Shown: positions 20,319 through 32,200 of the stretch, one piece after another
Position numbering within the stretch: the first letter of the stretch is position 1
Layout: the number at the start of each line of letters is the position of its first letter
Source: Viola odorata
Lineage: Eukaryota > Streptophyta > Magnoliopsida > Malpighiales > Violaceae
DNA length: 64,000 nt
Direction: 5' to 3'
NCBI GenBank assembly: GCA_963691705.1
Contig: OY829539.1
Location: 18,274,407-18,338,406, forward strand
Translations under genes and position numbers: made by a program
The notes under the pieces: model-generated
What the model saw: only the letters and a program-made list of their open reading frames with translations
Databases searched by the model: none
Told to the model about the DNA's origin: nothing

Positions 20319-22940
20319 ATCACAACTATGCCTGATCATGTATAATTTCTGTATGTCTGCTCTTATGACCGCACCAAGGCCTAGACACCTATAGTCAAAT
20401 AGCACACCCTGTGAGCATAGTTGAGCCTCCATACCAATATTTTTCATGTGTGAATTAATGCATAACCAGACACTAGTTAGGTTTGCATAATATCCAAGGT
20501 ATAGGCACCATTAGACGTGGGAAAGCAACAAAATGACAAAAGACTTTGCATTTTTCTTTTTCTTTCTTACACATTCACCATCTTGCCTTTGACACTCACC
20601 TACACCCCCTATTCTCTTTTCTTAAACCACTCGAGCCTGTTTTTGTTTGATCTTCCCTTGGCAGGTGAGTGGCACTTCTCGATGGTAGCTTCGAGGGAGA
20701 CGAAGCAGCAAGGCCTTAGTGCTGAAAGCAGTGATATGGTAAAAGTGAAGAAAAATGTTGCATCAATCAGAAAAGAAAAGGTTCGTGCGACCTATGTTGT
20801 TTATATATATATATGAAAAAAATAGAAATAAAGTGTTCAAAAGAGCACCAATAAAAGTAGAGGTAAGCACGAACGAAAGCAGAAGTTGTCAACATCACAT
20901 TAGAAAAGATCTCCCCCACAAGAGAAGAATCAAGCATCTAGCCCTTGCTGCCGCCGGCTGAAAAGTGCTACCTCACCGACTTCTCCTTCTTTTCAGCTAA
21001 GGAATCCTTCTAACTCTGAGTTGGTTCTCCCTCTTCCTTTTTCTCATCTTCTTTTCTTTCTTTTGATCCTCTATCTCTTCTTTCCATTTTGCTCATACAC
21101 CCATATGTCCCTTTTTTATGCAAAGTCTTTTGGATTGTTAGATTGCCCATGCATGTGTACTCTCACTCGGATTGACATTGCAAACTTGACCCTTGTGTTG
21201 TGTTATTTACATTCTTTTGAGTGTTAAAATACATAGCCCTGTTTGTGAGTGTGAGTGCATACATCTTACCTTGTGAGGATTGCTAGTGACTAAGTCTAGT
21301 GTTGGAAAGTCCTACCTCTAGGGTTGTTATCCTCTTGGTTTGATGTAAATGCTTATTTAGGCAGGAATTGTGTAATGTTAGGGTGTTGTGTTTTGATTGG
21401 TAAATTTGTTCTTGTGCTTGGATTAATTATATGTGTTCTAACTAGGGGCTGCTTTTATTTTTGGTTAAATGCTCGAGGGCGAGAATTAGACAGTGTGGGA
21501 GAATTTGATAGTGTGTGTTTTGTGCATATTTTTCTATTCGTTCTTAGTCCAATTTTGAGCATGATAGTGCTAAATTGTCCCTGTTTCCATCCTTTTTGCA
21601 GATCTGGACTGGAAAAGAGAAAGATGCAGAAATATGCGCTTTGTGGAAGGATTTCTGCTGGAACATCAAGCGTCGAGGCCTAGTTGTTGATTGTCTGCAG
21701 ATGCTTACAATTCCGACGCACAAAAGGAAACTCCCGAAGAGGATCTCCAGCGGATTCTTCCTTTCATTCCTGCGATCCTCCATTCAAACGAAGATCTGTT
21801 TCCATTTTATGTAATTCCCTTATATTTAGGATTTCCCCTTTTTATATTTTCTATTTTTAGAATTTCCTTATTTTGTAATTTCCCTTTAAGACTCTAGGAT
21901 TTTAAGGTTTCTGGGGGCTTCTTCCCACCAGACTTTCTTCCACCTTCAGAGAAGAGTTTTCCCTACTTCTACCTCCATCATTTTCCATCTTTTGTAATAA
22001 ACCGGAGCTTTAGCTCCAGTTGGTAATATTCAGGAGTTTTTACATCTTTTTCCGTTTTAATTATGCAATTTAATTTCATTATTTGTTTTACTATTAGCAT
22101 GAGTGGCTAAGCTCTCCCTTCTTAGCAAAGGTAATTCGAAGGTTGCTTAGGATAGTTAAGAGGTCAAATCGGGCTTAATAAACTCCACGTTTGTATTTGC
22201 TTGCTTTCCATTATCTTGTCAATTTATCTAGGATTAATTAGAAACCTGATCAACTATTAATTAAATCTAGGTAATTACAGTCATCTTTGTAGTAATAGCT
22301 AATGTGAGGCTACAGAGTAGAGTAGACAACTAGTTTAGAGTCATCACATCGAACTAGTCCAATCTGACTAGGGCAAGCAACCAACTAGGGTAGTGCCTCG
22401 AACGTACTGAGTGTCTTGCCCTAGGTGTGTCTTTCCTCTCCTTAATGGGCCTCTGAGTATTGTCTCCATAAGCGTACCTTGGAGGACGACAAAGCGCCAA
22501 GGTTATCCCATAAACGTACCTTGGGGTAGCTTCTCGTACAAAGGAAAGCAGGGGGCCTAAACGTACCTGGCCCCTATAGCACGCCTATGAACCAGGAGTG
22601 GAATACCACTGCACCAATGACTGACTAGGCCTAGATGCAACCAAAGATGAACATTTGCTAGGAACCTTTCCCATCTGATTCAATATCTTCATTTACTCTG
22701 CTTTATTTAGTTTTAGTCAATCAACAAATCTCTCAAACCCCCCCCCCCCCCTTTGTGTTACCGTTTCGGTTTGTTTGTCTCTGTCATACATTAAAGTGAG
22801 AGTCTACCCTTAGTCTTGGTGTTCGACCTTGTTACCACTATACGCAATTTTATTCTGCATTAGACAACATATTTTATTATTATTTTTGATGATTTTGGCG
22901 ACTGATCAGTATTATTCCATTAAGAGAGACTCGAGTAGTT
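20319..22940. other. non-coding region, probable remnant of an LTR retrotransposon
   Basis: 2.6 kb without a supported gene. ORFs are short and low-complexity. Features: a poly-C run (about 22739-22751) and, near 22901, TTTTGGCGACT, which resembles the start of a TGGCG-type primer site. The sequence switches to GH3 coding DNA about 30 bp later. This suggests an LTR-plus-primer-site remnant of an Ogre/Athila-like element that cut off the 5' half of the GH3 gene. LTR ends were not located, so this is tentative. Confidence 0.4.
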
Positions 22941-23810
22941 AAGATGCATGCTAATCGCGAACTGCTCACTGACTTTCTGAAGAACACTCTTCGTTTCAAG
23001 GTAAAAACTATTCCCCTTCAAGACTTAAAAGAATCTTTATTAGAATCTTTCTTATCATTCATGTTCAGTTTAAACTTTGGAATCAATAATCGGGGACTAC
23101 TATTTTGAATTTTTTGTCGATTGCTTTAGGGTTTTGTCATCTCAGATTGAGAAGGTATTGACAGGATCACCGATCCTCCACATTCTAACTATACATATTC
23201 GATCGAAGCATCAGTCAATGCTGGAGTTGACATGGTCAATTGACTCCCTTATATAGCCTTCTCAAGTTTTCTTTGTTTCCTTGCCATTTTTACTTCTAAA
23301 TTCTTTCTGGCAATGATTTTCAGGTCATGGTTCCCTACAACTACAATGAATTTATCAATGGCCTTGTATCTTTGGTGAAAAAGAATGCGGTCCCCGTGAG
23401 CAGAATTGATGATGCAGTGAGAAGAATTTTACGAGTGAAATTCGTGATGGGGCTTTCCGAGAATCCAATGGCAGATGACAGTCTAGTGAAACATCTAGGT
23501 TCTAAGGTTGGTTATTTTTGTAACTAGATGACAGGAAGGTCCTCAGATTTGTTTTTCTTATATTTTTCCCTAGAATGAATACAGGAGCATAGAGAATTGG
23601 CCTGGGAAGCTGTTAGGAAATCGCTAGTGCTGCTGAAAAATGGGAAAAGTAATGACATACCATTGCTGCCCCTTCCAAAGAGAGCATCTAAAATACTTGT
23701 AGCAGGCACCCATGTCGACGATCTTGGGAAACAGTGCGGCGGGTGGACAATAGAGTGTGGCAAGGACTGAGTGGCAATAACCTTACAAAAGGTAACATTC
23801 TAGTTCCTGC

Positions 23811-24012
23811 CGAGAGAATTTGAAGGGTAAGAGTATTCTATTATTTCTTACTTATTTAGACTCATCACATTGGTACGTATATATACACATATGAGAGCAA
23901 TTACAGCAATGAATTATGGAAAGAAAATAAGTCACTAATTAGGAAGTAAATCAACCACCAATTAGGAAGTAAATCAAGGCTCATAATGTAGGTCAGATTA
24001 GAATCTTCAACA
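23811..24012 (-). repeat. 3' LTR of the inverted-core copia element
   Basis: The 202-bp repeat ends CTTCAACA at 24012. Its first base is C where the partner LTR has T. The adjacent polypurine tract (24013-24021 in complement) fixes it as the 3' LTR of a minus-strand element. Confidence 0.85.
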
Positions 24013-24148
24013 CCCCCTCTCAAGCTGAGGAATAGATGTTTTCCATTCCCAGCTTGCAAATCAGACCATGGAACACCGTATTGGATAAGCCCTTTGTCAA
24101 GACATCTGCCAGTTGAGACATAGAAGGCACATAGGACATGCATATTAA

Positions 24149-25045
24149 TCATTCTTCTAACTTCTCTTTAATGAAGTGTCTATCCACCTCTATGTGTTTT
24201 GTCCTGTCATGTTGCACCGGATTGTGTGCGATGTTTATTGCTAATTTTTTGTCACAGTAGATTCTCATAGGACCCTCCAGCTTGATTCCTATGTCATCTA
24301 GGATGATCTTTACCCACAGTAACTCACACAGCCCCTGAGCAAGTGCTTTAAACTCTGATTCAGCAGATGATCTAGCGACTACACCTTGTTTCTTACTCCT
24401 CCAAGTTATGAGATTGCCTCCTAGAAAGGTGCAATAACCTGTAGTAGACCTTCTGTCTATCTGAGACCCAACATAGTCAGCATCTGTGTATCCTTCCATA
24501 ATGAATTCTTTGCCTTTCTTGTACAATATCCCTCTGCCTGGACTCCCTTTCAAGTAGTGCAGTACCCTATACGCTGCATGTAAGTGAGGTTCCCACGGGT
24601 CATGCATAAACTGACTGATAACGCTTACTGAGTAAGCTATGTCGGGCCTCGTATGAGATAGATAGATCAATTTTCCAACCAGTTGTTGATACATCTTCTT
24701 GTCAACAGTTGGTTCCTCCTTCGCTTCTCCTAGTTTATGATTGACTTCTATGGGTGTAGTTGCAGGTTTACACCCAAGTTTCCATGTCTCCTTGAGTAAG
24801 TCAATGACATACTTCTGTTGGGAAATGAAGGTTCCTTGGGATGAGTAAGCCACCTCAATACCAAGAAAGTATTTGAGTTTCCCTAACTCTTTCAGCTCAA
24901 ACTCTGTTAGCAGCTTCCTTTTTAATTCCTCCTTCTCTTTTTCATCATTTCCTGTCACTATTATGTCATCTACATACACAAGTAAGGTAGTGATACTTCT
25001 AGTGGAAGAGTGCTTGATGAATAGGGTGTGGTCTCCTTGACTCTG
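24149..25045 (-). pseudogene. copia RT end and RNase H (minus strand, uninverted flank)
   Basis: From YVDDIIVTGNDEKE to the C terminus: LKYFLGIEVAYSSQG, the LSHTRPDIAYSVS block, RRSTTGYCTFLGG, ARSSAESEFKAL and HDRTKHIEVDRHFI. It is intact in frame to 24149. The first about 108 bp (24938-25045) are repeated in inverted form at 27350-27457. Confidence 0.9.
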
Positions 25046-27462
25046 ATCGTGACAGGTATAACTACATTCCCTACTGGTTTAAGTGTTCAAAAGCAATGTT
25101 ATAAGAATACTTGGCTGATAGACTCAGGTGTCTCACACCACATGACCTACACATCTAAACTTTTTCACAACTACACACCCTGTCCAAGCAACAGAAAAGT
25201 TATTGTTGCAAACGGCTCCCTAGCCACTGTGGCGGGTACTGGCGACATACAGGTCACACCTACTATCATTCTTAAAAATGTCCTCCATGTACCAGAACTA
25301 TCAGCTAATCTCATTTCTATCCACAGACTCACCAATGATGCCAATTGTCGTGCTATATTTCTTCCCACACATTGTACCTTTCAGGACCAAAAAACGAGGA
25401 GGAGGATTGGACTGGCTAAGGAGTGGCATGGCTTGTATCAACTAGAAGTTACTCCAGAGGTCAAAAATAAAGAACCCGTAGCTTTAGTAAGCTTGACAAG
25501 TAAGGAAACCATTTGGTTACATCATTTGCGTTTAGGTCATCAATCCTTTAAAGTTCTAAAAGTTATGTTTCCTCACCTGTTTCTAGGAATAGACACAGAA
25601 TCATTTCATTGTGAGGTGTGTGAACTTGCAAAACATACTCGTGTGACTTTTCCTATAAGTGATAAGAGAAGTTCTCAACCTTTCCAATTGATTCATAGTG
25701 ATATATGGGGACCATCTGTTATTCCAAACATTTCTGGATCTCGCTGGTTTGTTACTTTGATTGACGATTACACTAGGGTCACATGGGTTTTCTTACTCAA
25801 ACAAAAATCTGATGTCAATAACATTATCCCTCACTTCCATTCTATGATTCAGAACCAATTTGGAGTTAAGATTAAGTGCTTTGGGACAGACAATGCTAAA
25901 GACTACTTTAATAACACTTTTTCCTCATATTTTCAGTCACAAGGAATTATTCATGAATCATCTTTTGTCTATACACCTCAACAGAATGGAATTGCAGAAA
26001 GAAAAAATTGACACATTCTTAACTCCACTAGAGCTTTATTATTTCAAGGAAATGTTCCCAAGGCCTATTGGGGAGAAGTAGTTCTTACTGCTACATACAT
26101 GATTAATAGATTGCCATCTCCTATTTTGGGAAACAAAAGCCCTGTGACTGTCCTAAACTCTTTCTATCCACATTTCAGAACTACAAATGGTCTTATTCCT
26201 AGGATATTTGGGTGCACAACCTATGTCCATGTTCATCAACCTCTGATGAATAAATTAGAACCGAGAGCAGTAAAGTGTATCTTTTTTGGATACTCCCCTA
26301 CTCAAAAAGGTTACAAGTGTTATGATCCAATCACCAGAAAAAGGTTCGTTTCTATAGATGTCACTTTTTCAGAAAGTGTTCCCTTCTTTCAGAAAATTTC
26401 ACCCCAAGTAGAAGAGCTCAATTTTGAAAATTCTCAGCCTATCCCACCATTGGAACTTCCACCTAATCCACCAAATACTCCACCTAGTCCACCAGCAGCT
26501 CCTATTCAGTTACCACAACAAGAAGATCCTAAGGCTACAAATTTATCTAGATTCTCTCGGGTATACTCAAGTAGAATTGTTCCTGAGTTGATATAAGACC
26601 AAGAGTCCAATCCCTCTCCTCAAAATGAAACCACTGTAAGTCCTACTCAACCTCCATCCAATCAAAATACGGACTTACCAGATGACCCTAACAATGATAT
26701 TGATCTACCAATTGTTATTAGGAAAGGAACCAGAGAATGCACAAAGAAACCCTTGTACCCACTATCAAATTACATTTCACTAAAACACCTTTCAGACTCA
26801 CATAAGAGGTTCATCTTGAGTCTAAATGCTATTAGTATTCCTAACACTATTTTTGAAGCATTAAGACAGGAGGAATGGAGAAATGCAATGAAGGAAGAGA
26901 TGAATGCATTGGAGAAGAACAAAACTTGGGAGATTGTGAAGAAACCTACTGGAGTAAACATCGTAGGATGTAAGTGGGTGTTTACTATCAAATACAAGGC
27001 AGATGGATCACTAGAGAGGTACAAGGCCAGACTAGTAGCCAAGGGGTACACTCAGTCATATGGAGTAGACTATCAAGAGACCTTTGCCCCGGTCGCAAAG
27101 ATGAATACAGTAAGAATTCTTCTAGCACTTGCAGCCCAGTTTGGTTGGAACCTTCACCAGTTTGATGTGAAAAATGCTTTCCTTCATGGAGACTTGGAGG
27201 AAGAGATTTATATGACTATCCCACCAGGTTTTGATGAAGAGAAAAAGGACAAGGTGTGCAGGTTGAGGAAAGCATTGTACGGCCTGAAGCAATCACCAAG
27301 AGCGTGGTTTGGGAGGTTTTCCAAGGCCATGAAGGGGTTTGGATACAAACAGAGTCAAGGAGACCACACCCTATTCATCAAGCACTCTTCCACTAGAAGT
27401 ATCACTGCCTTACTTGTGTATGTAGATGACATAATAGTGACAAGAAATGATGAAAAAGTTTA
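25046..27462 (+). pseudogene. copia protease, integrase and RT, inverted relative to its own LTRs
   Basis: Protease active site WLIDSGVSHHMT (25110-25145), integrase HHLRLGH...CEVCELAK zinc site, HSDIWGPS, GTDNAKDY and PQQNGIAERKN, then RT DVKNAFLHGDL and YVDDIIV. Stops: TGA at 26009-26011 (CGA expected) and TAA at 26594-26596 (CAA expected). The reading frame otherwise continues to TAG at 27461-27463, created at the junction. Product order and content match the gap between the two minus-strand flanks. Confidence 0.9.
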
Positions 27463-28004
27463 GATTTATAGGTCATGTGGTGTGAGGCACCTGAGTCTAT
27501 CAGCCAAGTATTCTTATAACATTGCTTTTGAACACTTAAACCAGTAGGGAATGTAGTTATACCTGTCACGATTGAGGATGAGGTTGTTGCTACTCCTGTT
27601 GGCTTTGTATCCAGTGAATCCAATAGTTGTCTCAATTTTTCAACCTCTTCTGGGCTGAATCCTTCTGCAGTACTGACTGTGACTGCTTCTGGCTTTCTGG
27701 CTTGGGGCTTTTGCCAACCCCTTTTGTTTCCTGCCTCTCTGTGTGGCGTCTTCCCATGCAGTTTCCAGCACTCTTCTTTAGTGTGCCTTGGTTTATTGCA
27801 GTAGGTGCACCAAAGATCATCTCTATTCTTCCTCCATTGTCCTTCTCTACGCTGATCACACCTTTCTTTCTTCTGATTGTTAGTTTTAACAGTTGACATG
27901 ATAAATGGGGAGTGGGAGAAGAAAGACGACAAATAAGTGGTAATAGTGATGGAGGCTGAGATGAACAGGAGAGAAGTTTTAAATAGATAGAAAATTTGCA
28001 GCAA
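27463..28004 (-). pseudogene. copia gag C terminus and start of protease (minus strand flank)
   Basis: The CCHC-type knuckle CTYCNKPRHTKEECWKLHG identifies nucleocapsid. WLIDSGASHHMT begins the protease, then the frame runs into the inversion junction. The last about 115 bp (27463-27577) are the inverted duplicate of 25047-25160. Most of the gag capsid is not recognisable, so the element probably has an internal deletion between the primer site and the knuckle. Confidence 0.85.
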
Positions 28005-28098
28005 TGAAGGCTGCTCAAAAAAGGATAATCCTCAAGGAATTTCCTATAGCTCTAATGGCTTTGATTCTCAAGTTAAGAAACCTAAAGCTCCGCTACCA

Positions 28099-28297
28099 TG
28101 AGAGAATTTGAAGAGTAAGAGTATTCTATTATTTCTTACTTATTTAGACTCATTACATTGGTACGTATATATACACATATAAGAGCAATTACAGCAATGA
28201 ATTATGGAAAGAAAATAAGTCACTAATTAGGAAGTAAATCAACCACCAATTAGGAAGTAAATCAAGGCTAATGTAGGTCAAATTAGAATCTTCAACA
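28099..28297 (-). repeat. 5' LTR of the inverted-core copia element
   Basis: The 199-bp repeat runs TGAGAGAATTTG...TTCAACA. On the minus strand the sequence just inside it (28098 leftward) is TGGTAGCGGAGC, an initiator-Met-type primer site. Confidence 0.85.
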
Positions 28298-28881
28298 CCG
28301 GCAATAAACTAACTTCCTCAAAGTCCTTAAAGTTTCAATCATTTAAAATTAAAGTTGCTATCCTGACCAGGTACAACAATCCTGGACGCTATTAGAGGCC
28401 GTGTGGACAAGAAAACTAAAGTTGAATTCAAGCAAAATCCTAAGGCGAAATTCATCAAGTCCGGTGGCTTCGACTACACCATCGTTGTAGTAGGAGAGAT
28501 GCCATATGCAGAGACTAAAGGGGACAGCTTGAACTTGACAATTCCTGAACCAGGACCGAGCACGATCAAGAATGTCTGTGGAAATGTTAAATGTGTTGTT
28601 GTTGTCATCTCGGGTCGCCCTGTTTTCATCCAACCATATTTGGACTCAATCGACACGCTACCTGGTTTCCCGGAAGTGAAGGCCAAGATGTAGCTGATGT
28701 TCTGTTTGGTGATTATGGATTTACAGGGAAACTTGCAAGAACATGGTTCAAGACTGTGGATCAGCTGCCAATGAAACTTGGTGATAAGAAGTACAATCCA
28801 CTCTTTCCATTCGGATTCGGGCTCACAACCAATCCTATTTCTACTAAGAATAAGGATAAGAATCCTAACAATGATTTGTAG

Positions 28882-29911
28882 ATGCTATAGAAATGATCCT
28901 GACGAAGCACCTGTTTGTGGTAAACTATCATAATAAGACACTGATTCATGGCGCATCTCCATTGTCCCTTACCCAAGCCATGGCATTCATTGAATCTGAT
29001 TCAAAGATTGACCTTCCTCCCTTTAAGAATTCCAGATCCTCGTTCATCTGCAATCCCTTCCTTATCGCACATGATTCGGCTTCGCATGAATCCATAATGC
29101 CCACTGGAACAGAAAATACACCATCAGATTTCCTTTAACACTCCACCTATTGCTGCACTTCCAGGCTAGCAAATTAACAAATGGTCAACTCTTTCCGAGC
29201 AAATTTTGCAGAAAGCATAAAGATTATACTCAAAGTTCAAGTAAACAGCCCAGCACTTTTGACATTCTCTAATTCATTCACAGCCTGCACCTAAGACTCT
29301 TAAAAAAACCAATTATTGCAAGAAAAAACCAACCATAGGTCACCAGCTCAATCGCAGTGACAGTTTCTCTCTCCCTAACCACCTTGTCCGCATTGCGATA
29401 CAGAATGCAATGCTAGCCCTCTTGAGTAAGGCAAGGGGTCAGTAGGCTCTCTAACTCAATCAAACGAACTTAAAATGGAAATGCAACCAAAACAGAAGCT
29501 GATACGAGACCTTTGGTTTGCAAGAAAACACAATCCCTGCATATCTTGGTGATAAAATAGAATCAATCAATTATCACTGTTTTTCTCAACCAGAATAATG
29601 CATTGCATAAAGCTCAATCAATTAGGAGAATAAAATAAGGGTGAAACAGAAATGCAGGTACAGCAAACTACGCGTGCAAAATTTTAACATCTTATTCACT
29701 GTAAACTATACATCAAAAGCTTTCATTACTACATATTACAAGGGAAAAAGGTACTGCACCCAGACAAACATAGATGGATCATCAAATTAGAAAGTATATA
29801 TATGTACATTACCATATGAGAAAGGTGAATCCAGTACAAAGCATCTACCACAAGCGGCATCAAGCGTTCTGCTTTGCTTTTTTCCACCACAGGAACAGCG
29901 GAACTGCCATT
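28882..29911. other. intergenic region between GH3 pseudogene and K/E-rich gene
   Basis: It holds the likely 3' flank of the GH3 pseudogene and, on the minus strand, the 3' UTR of the gene at 29912-31219. No further gene or repeat was recognised. Confidence 0.5.
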
Positions 29912-31219
29912 CTAAGCTTCTTTTACCTTCTCAGGAGCAGCACAGCTTCCATCCTCAGCTTCTTTTATTTGACTCGAGATGTCTTCTTTTTCCTTCTCAG
30001 GAGCAGTGCAGCTTCCATCCTCCGATTCTTTTATTTGCCTCAAGATGTCTTCTTTTTCCTTAAGAAGAGGTTCAATTTTTCCATTAATCTTCTCTAACTT
30101 CATTTTCAGCTTACCAACATCCTTGCTCTTGTCTTTCTCACCCAGTTTTCTTTTCTTGTCACTCTTCTTTGCTTTAATCACCTTTGGTTCCTCCTCTAAC
30201 CCGTCTGGTTCATCTTCATCACCTTTTATTATTACCTCCCTAGATATAGTATCAGACTTCGACTCACCAACTTTATCCTCGTGCTTTTTCTTCTCCTTTT
30301 TTGTCTTCTTTTCCTTGTCTTCATCTTCCTCTTTCATCTCTTCCACATCTTTGTGCTTCATGTCTTTCTTCTCCTTATCCTTCTTCTTAGACTTCTTGGT
30401 CTCTTCTTTCCCGTCATCTCCATCCACTTCTGTCTCATCTGCTTCATCTTTAAGCTTCTTCTCTTTCTTCTTCTTATCCTTCTTCTTCTCCCCTTCCGCT
30501 TCCTCCTTTTCTTTTTCTTGGCTTTTCACTTTTTCAGTTCCTTTCTCTGCCTTCTCTACATCTTTGACCCTCTTATCTTTTTTCTCTTTCTTCTTTGACT
30601 CCTTCTCCTCTCCAACTTCATGCTTCAAACTCAGATCTTTGCCTTCCCCTTCCTCTTCTCCACCTTTATCTTTCTTCTCTTCTTTGTCTTTGTTTTTCTC
30701 ATCTTTTTTCTCTTCCTTCTTTTTGATCCCTCCAGTTTCCTTGTCCACCTCTGACGCTTCATCTACACTTTCTTCATAGTCTTTTCCCCCCTTTTCTTTC
30801 TTTTTCTTCTTATCTTTGCCCTTCTCCTCCCTGTGCTCTTCATCTTCATTATCCTTCTTGTCTTTCTCCTTTTTCTTTGTTTTTTCCTCACTCTTCTCTT
30901 CAAGCTTCTCGTCCTTCACTCCCTTCTTCTTCTTCTTCTTATCCTTTCCCTTCTCCTCCTTGTGCTCTTCATCTCCATCATCCTTCGTGTCCTTCTCTTT
31001 TTTCTTCGATTTCTCCTCACTCTTCTCCTTATGGTTCTCCTCCTTGTGTTCCTTCTTCTTCGGCTTCTCTTTCTCCACAGATTTACTCTTCAATTCAACC
31101 TCCACCTCAGCCTTCTCTTTGTCCACATCATTGGAATCATTATTCTTGCTTTTGACTTTCAGATGGATTTCTTCCTTTTTAACTTTCTCGGTCGCTCCAG
31201 ATCCAGATTTGTCTCCCAT
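29912..31219 (-). CDS. lysine/glutamate-rich low-complexity protein (435 aa)
   Basis: An intact ORF. The ATG at 31219 (MGDKSGSGATEKVKKEE) is preferred over the upstream in-frame ATG at 31348 because 31284/31285 looks like a 3' splice site (TTCTCCAG|GGAA on the minus strand), so the upstream part is probably intron. Residues about 20-370 are almost only K, E and D with repeated EEKSKKKEKD and HKEEKGKDKKKKK blocks. A basic KAKKSDKKRKLGEKDK segment could be a nuclear localisation signal. A short helical segment (LKMKLEKINGKIEPLLKEKE) and a duplicated 22-residue unit containing EDGSCTAPEK/EDGSCAAPEK end the protein. Similar plant proteins are annotated as cylicin-like, DNA ligase 1-like or MAEBL-like; those names reflect composition, not function. 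Function unknown. Confidence 0.8.
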   Translation of the reverse strand: MGDKSGSGATEKVKKEEIHLKVKSKNNDSNDVDKEKAEVEVELKSKSVEKEKPKKKEHKEENHKEKSEEKSKKKEKDTKDDGDEEHKEEKGKDKKKKKKGVKDEKLEEKSEEKTKKKEKDKKDNEDEEHREEKGKDKKKKKEKGGKDYEESVDEASEVDKETGGIKKKEEKKDEKNKDKEEKKDKGGEEEGEGKDLSLKHEVGEEKESKKKEKKDKRVKDVEKAEKGTEKVKSQEKEKEEAEGEKKKDKKKKEKKLKDEADETEVDGDDGKEETKKSKKKDKEKKDMKHKDVEEMKEEDEDKEKKTKKEKKKHEDKVGESKSDTISREVIIKGDEDEPDGLEEEPKVIKAKKSDKKRKLGEKDKSKDVGKLKMKLEKINGKIEPLLKEKEDILRQIKESEDGSCTAPEKEKEDISSQIKEAEDGSCAAPEKVKEA

Positions 31220-31284
31220 CTCAGGAATTTTCGCGCGAATTAGAAATTCAAATGTAAATCCCTTCTTCTTCAAGCTCAGATTCC

Positions 31285-32200
31285 CTGGAGAAAAGAAGGG
31301 CAAACCAATTAGGAAGGAAACATCAAATGAAATCCAATAAACAAACAACGAAACAACAACTTGAAACTAATATGGAAGCCATGTAGAAGAACAGCAAGTT
31401 GTTGGTGAACTGATTCACTTGTCACAGATTATCATATCAAAAGGAAACTTGCATTCTATGAACAGAAGCTGTACAAATCCATCTCTATCCGACACGAAAA
31501 GTGAGCCTCGTTTCTTAAGTAAGGAGCACCCATGAAAAGGAAGATGAACCTCATTAGATGCGTCTCAAACCATCAAAGACACAATTGTAACCTCAAAATC
31601 AGACAATAAGATACTTTGATCCACATGATCAGAAAGAAAACATATCAGATGCTCAAAATGGTAGCAGCAAGCGATGATGAAGATTCAAATTGGAATTGCT
31701 ATATAGTGGTATAATTAAGGATATTCAGATGAAATTGCTCTACAGTGGTGTATAAAAAAGAGATATATCCTCCAATTAATCAAACAGCAATTCAAATACC
31801 TGAGACAGAAAATAGTTCCATACTTATGATTCTCAGTCAAATAACAATGACAGATCAATTTCACAAAGCCCAGAAAAGAAAAAAAAAGCAAGTTCAAAAA
31901 CAAGAAACAACAGATCAATTGTAGAGAATACTTCCTAGAACACTCCAGATAAAAAGGGGCAGTAAACCTTTGATTTTATCCGATCGAATTGAGATCTTTT
32001 CTACAGAAAAAGGACAGGAGAAGAAGTGGGAATAACGTGGAGAGTTCTTTTTTTGAGAAGATGTGGAGAGTTCTGGTTGAGGTTGGTGTCAAGAAGTTCT
32101 GACTATTTAAAGATGTCTGGAACACTTTGAACGACTTGCCGTTCTGAGGTCGGTCACGCGCAATGACCACGACACAGTACAGTGAGTACACGGTGATAGC
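31285..32200 (-). promoter_or_regulatory. probable 5' UTR intron, first exon and promoter of the K/E-rich gene
   Basis: On the minus strand an acceptor TTCTCCAG ends at 31285. A plausible donor (CAAAG|GTTTACTG) lies near 31970. This would give a 5' UTR intron of about 690 bp, a common arrangement in plants. Transcription would start somewhere near 32050-32200. No clear TATA box was seen. Confidence 0.4.

Larger units (their letters stand above)
23811..28297 (-). mobile_element. Ty1/copia retrotransposon with an internally inverted pol core
   Basis: LTRs at 23811-24012 and 28099-28297 (about 97% identical plus a 3-bp indel) lie in a GH3 intron, with target duplications CCTGC/CCGGC (one mismatch). 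Orientation is minus: a polypurine tract precedes the left LTR (GAGAGGGGG on the minus strand), and a primer site TGGTAGCGGAGC abuts the right LTR. Gag (28004-27463) and RT end/RNase H (25045-24149) read on the minus strand, but protease-integrase-RT (25046-27462) reads on the plus strand. The core is thus inverted, with about 110-bp inverted duplications at each junction. Confidence 0.9.
22941..28881 (+). pseudogene. GH3 beta-glucosidase (exo-1,3/1,4-beta-glucanase type), 5'-truncated and interrupted
   Basis: Exons seen: about 22941-23000 (KMHANRELLTDFLKNTLRFK), 23130-23234, 23324-23506, 23585-23791 and 28371-28881, with GT-AG borders. The protein matches the C-terminal half of plant cell-wall GH3 enzymes: VISD with the catalytic nucleophile Asp, [37 protein letters not shown] and [15 protein letters not shown]. 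Normal enzymes are about 600-630 aa; roughly 370 codons remain. Breaks: TGA at 23148-23150 right after the nucleophile (TGG expected), a 2-bp insertion near 23755, and a frameshifting deletion near 28655. A copia element sits in the intron after 23791. Exons upstream of 22941 are missing. It is clearly dead. Confidence 0.9.

Noticed and set aside
20517..21897. Several ORFs of 60-119 codons after the copia 3' LTR
   Set aside because: T-rich, hydrophobic by composition, overlapping in different frames, no domain; better seen as retroelement non-coding DNA.
22739..22751. Poly-C run as a possible regulatory or quadruplex element
   Set aside because: A single homopolymer of 13 C has no spacing typical of an i-motif/G-quadruplex and is prone to sequencing error.
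29979..31340. Long Ser/Phe/Leu-rich ORFs on the plus strand (29979-30779, 30816-31340, 30833-31243)
   Set aside because: They are the complement of the lysine/glutamate-rich gene: AAG/GAA repeats read backwards give TTC/CTT, which stay open without selection.
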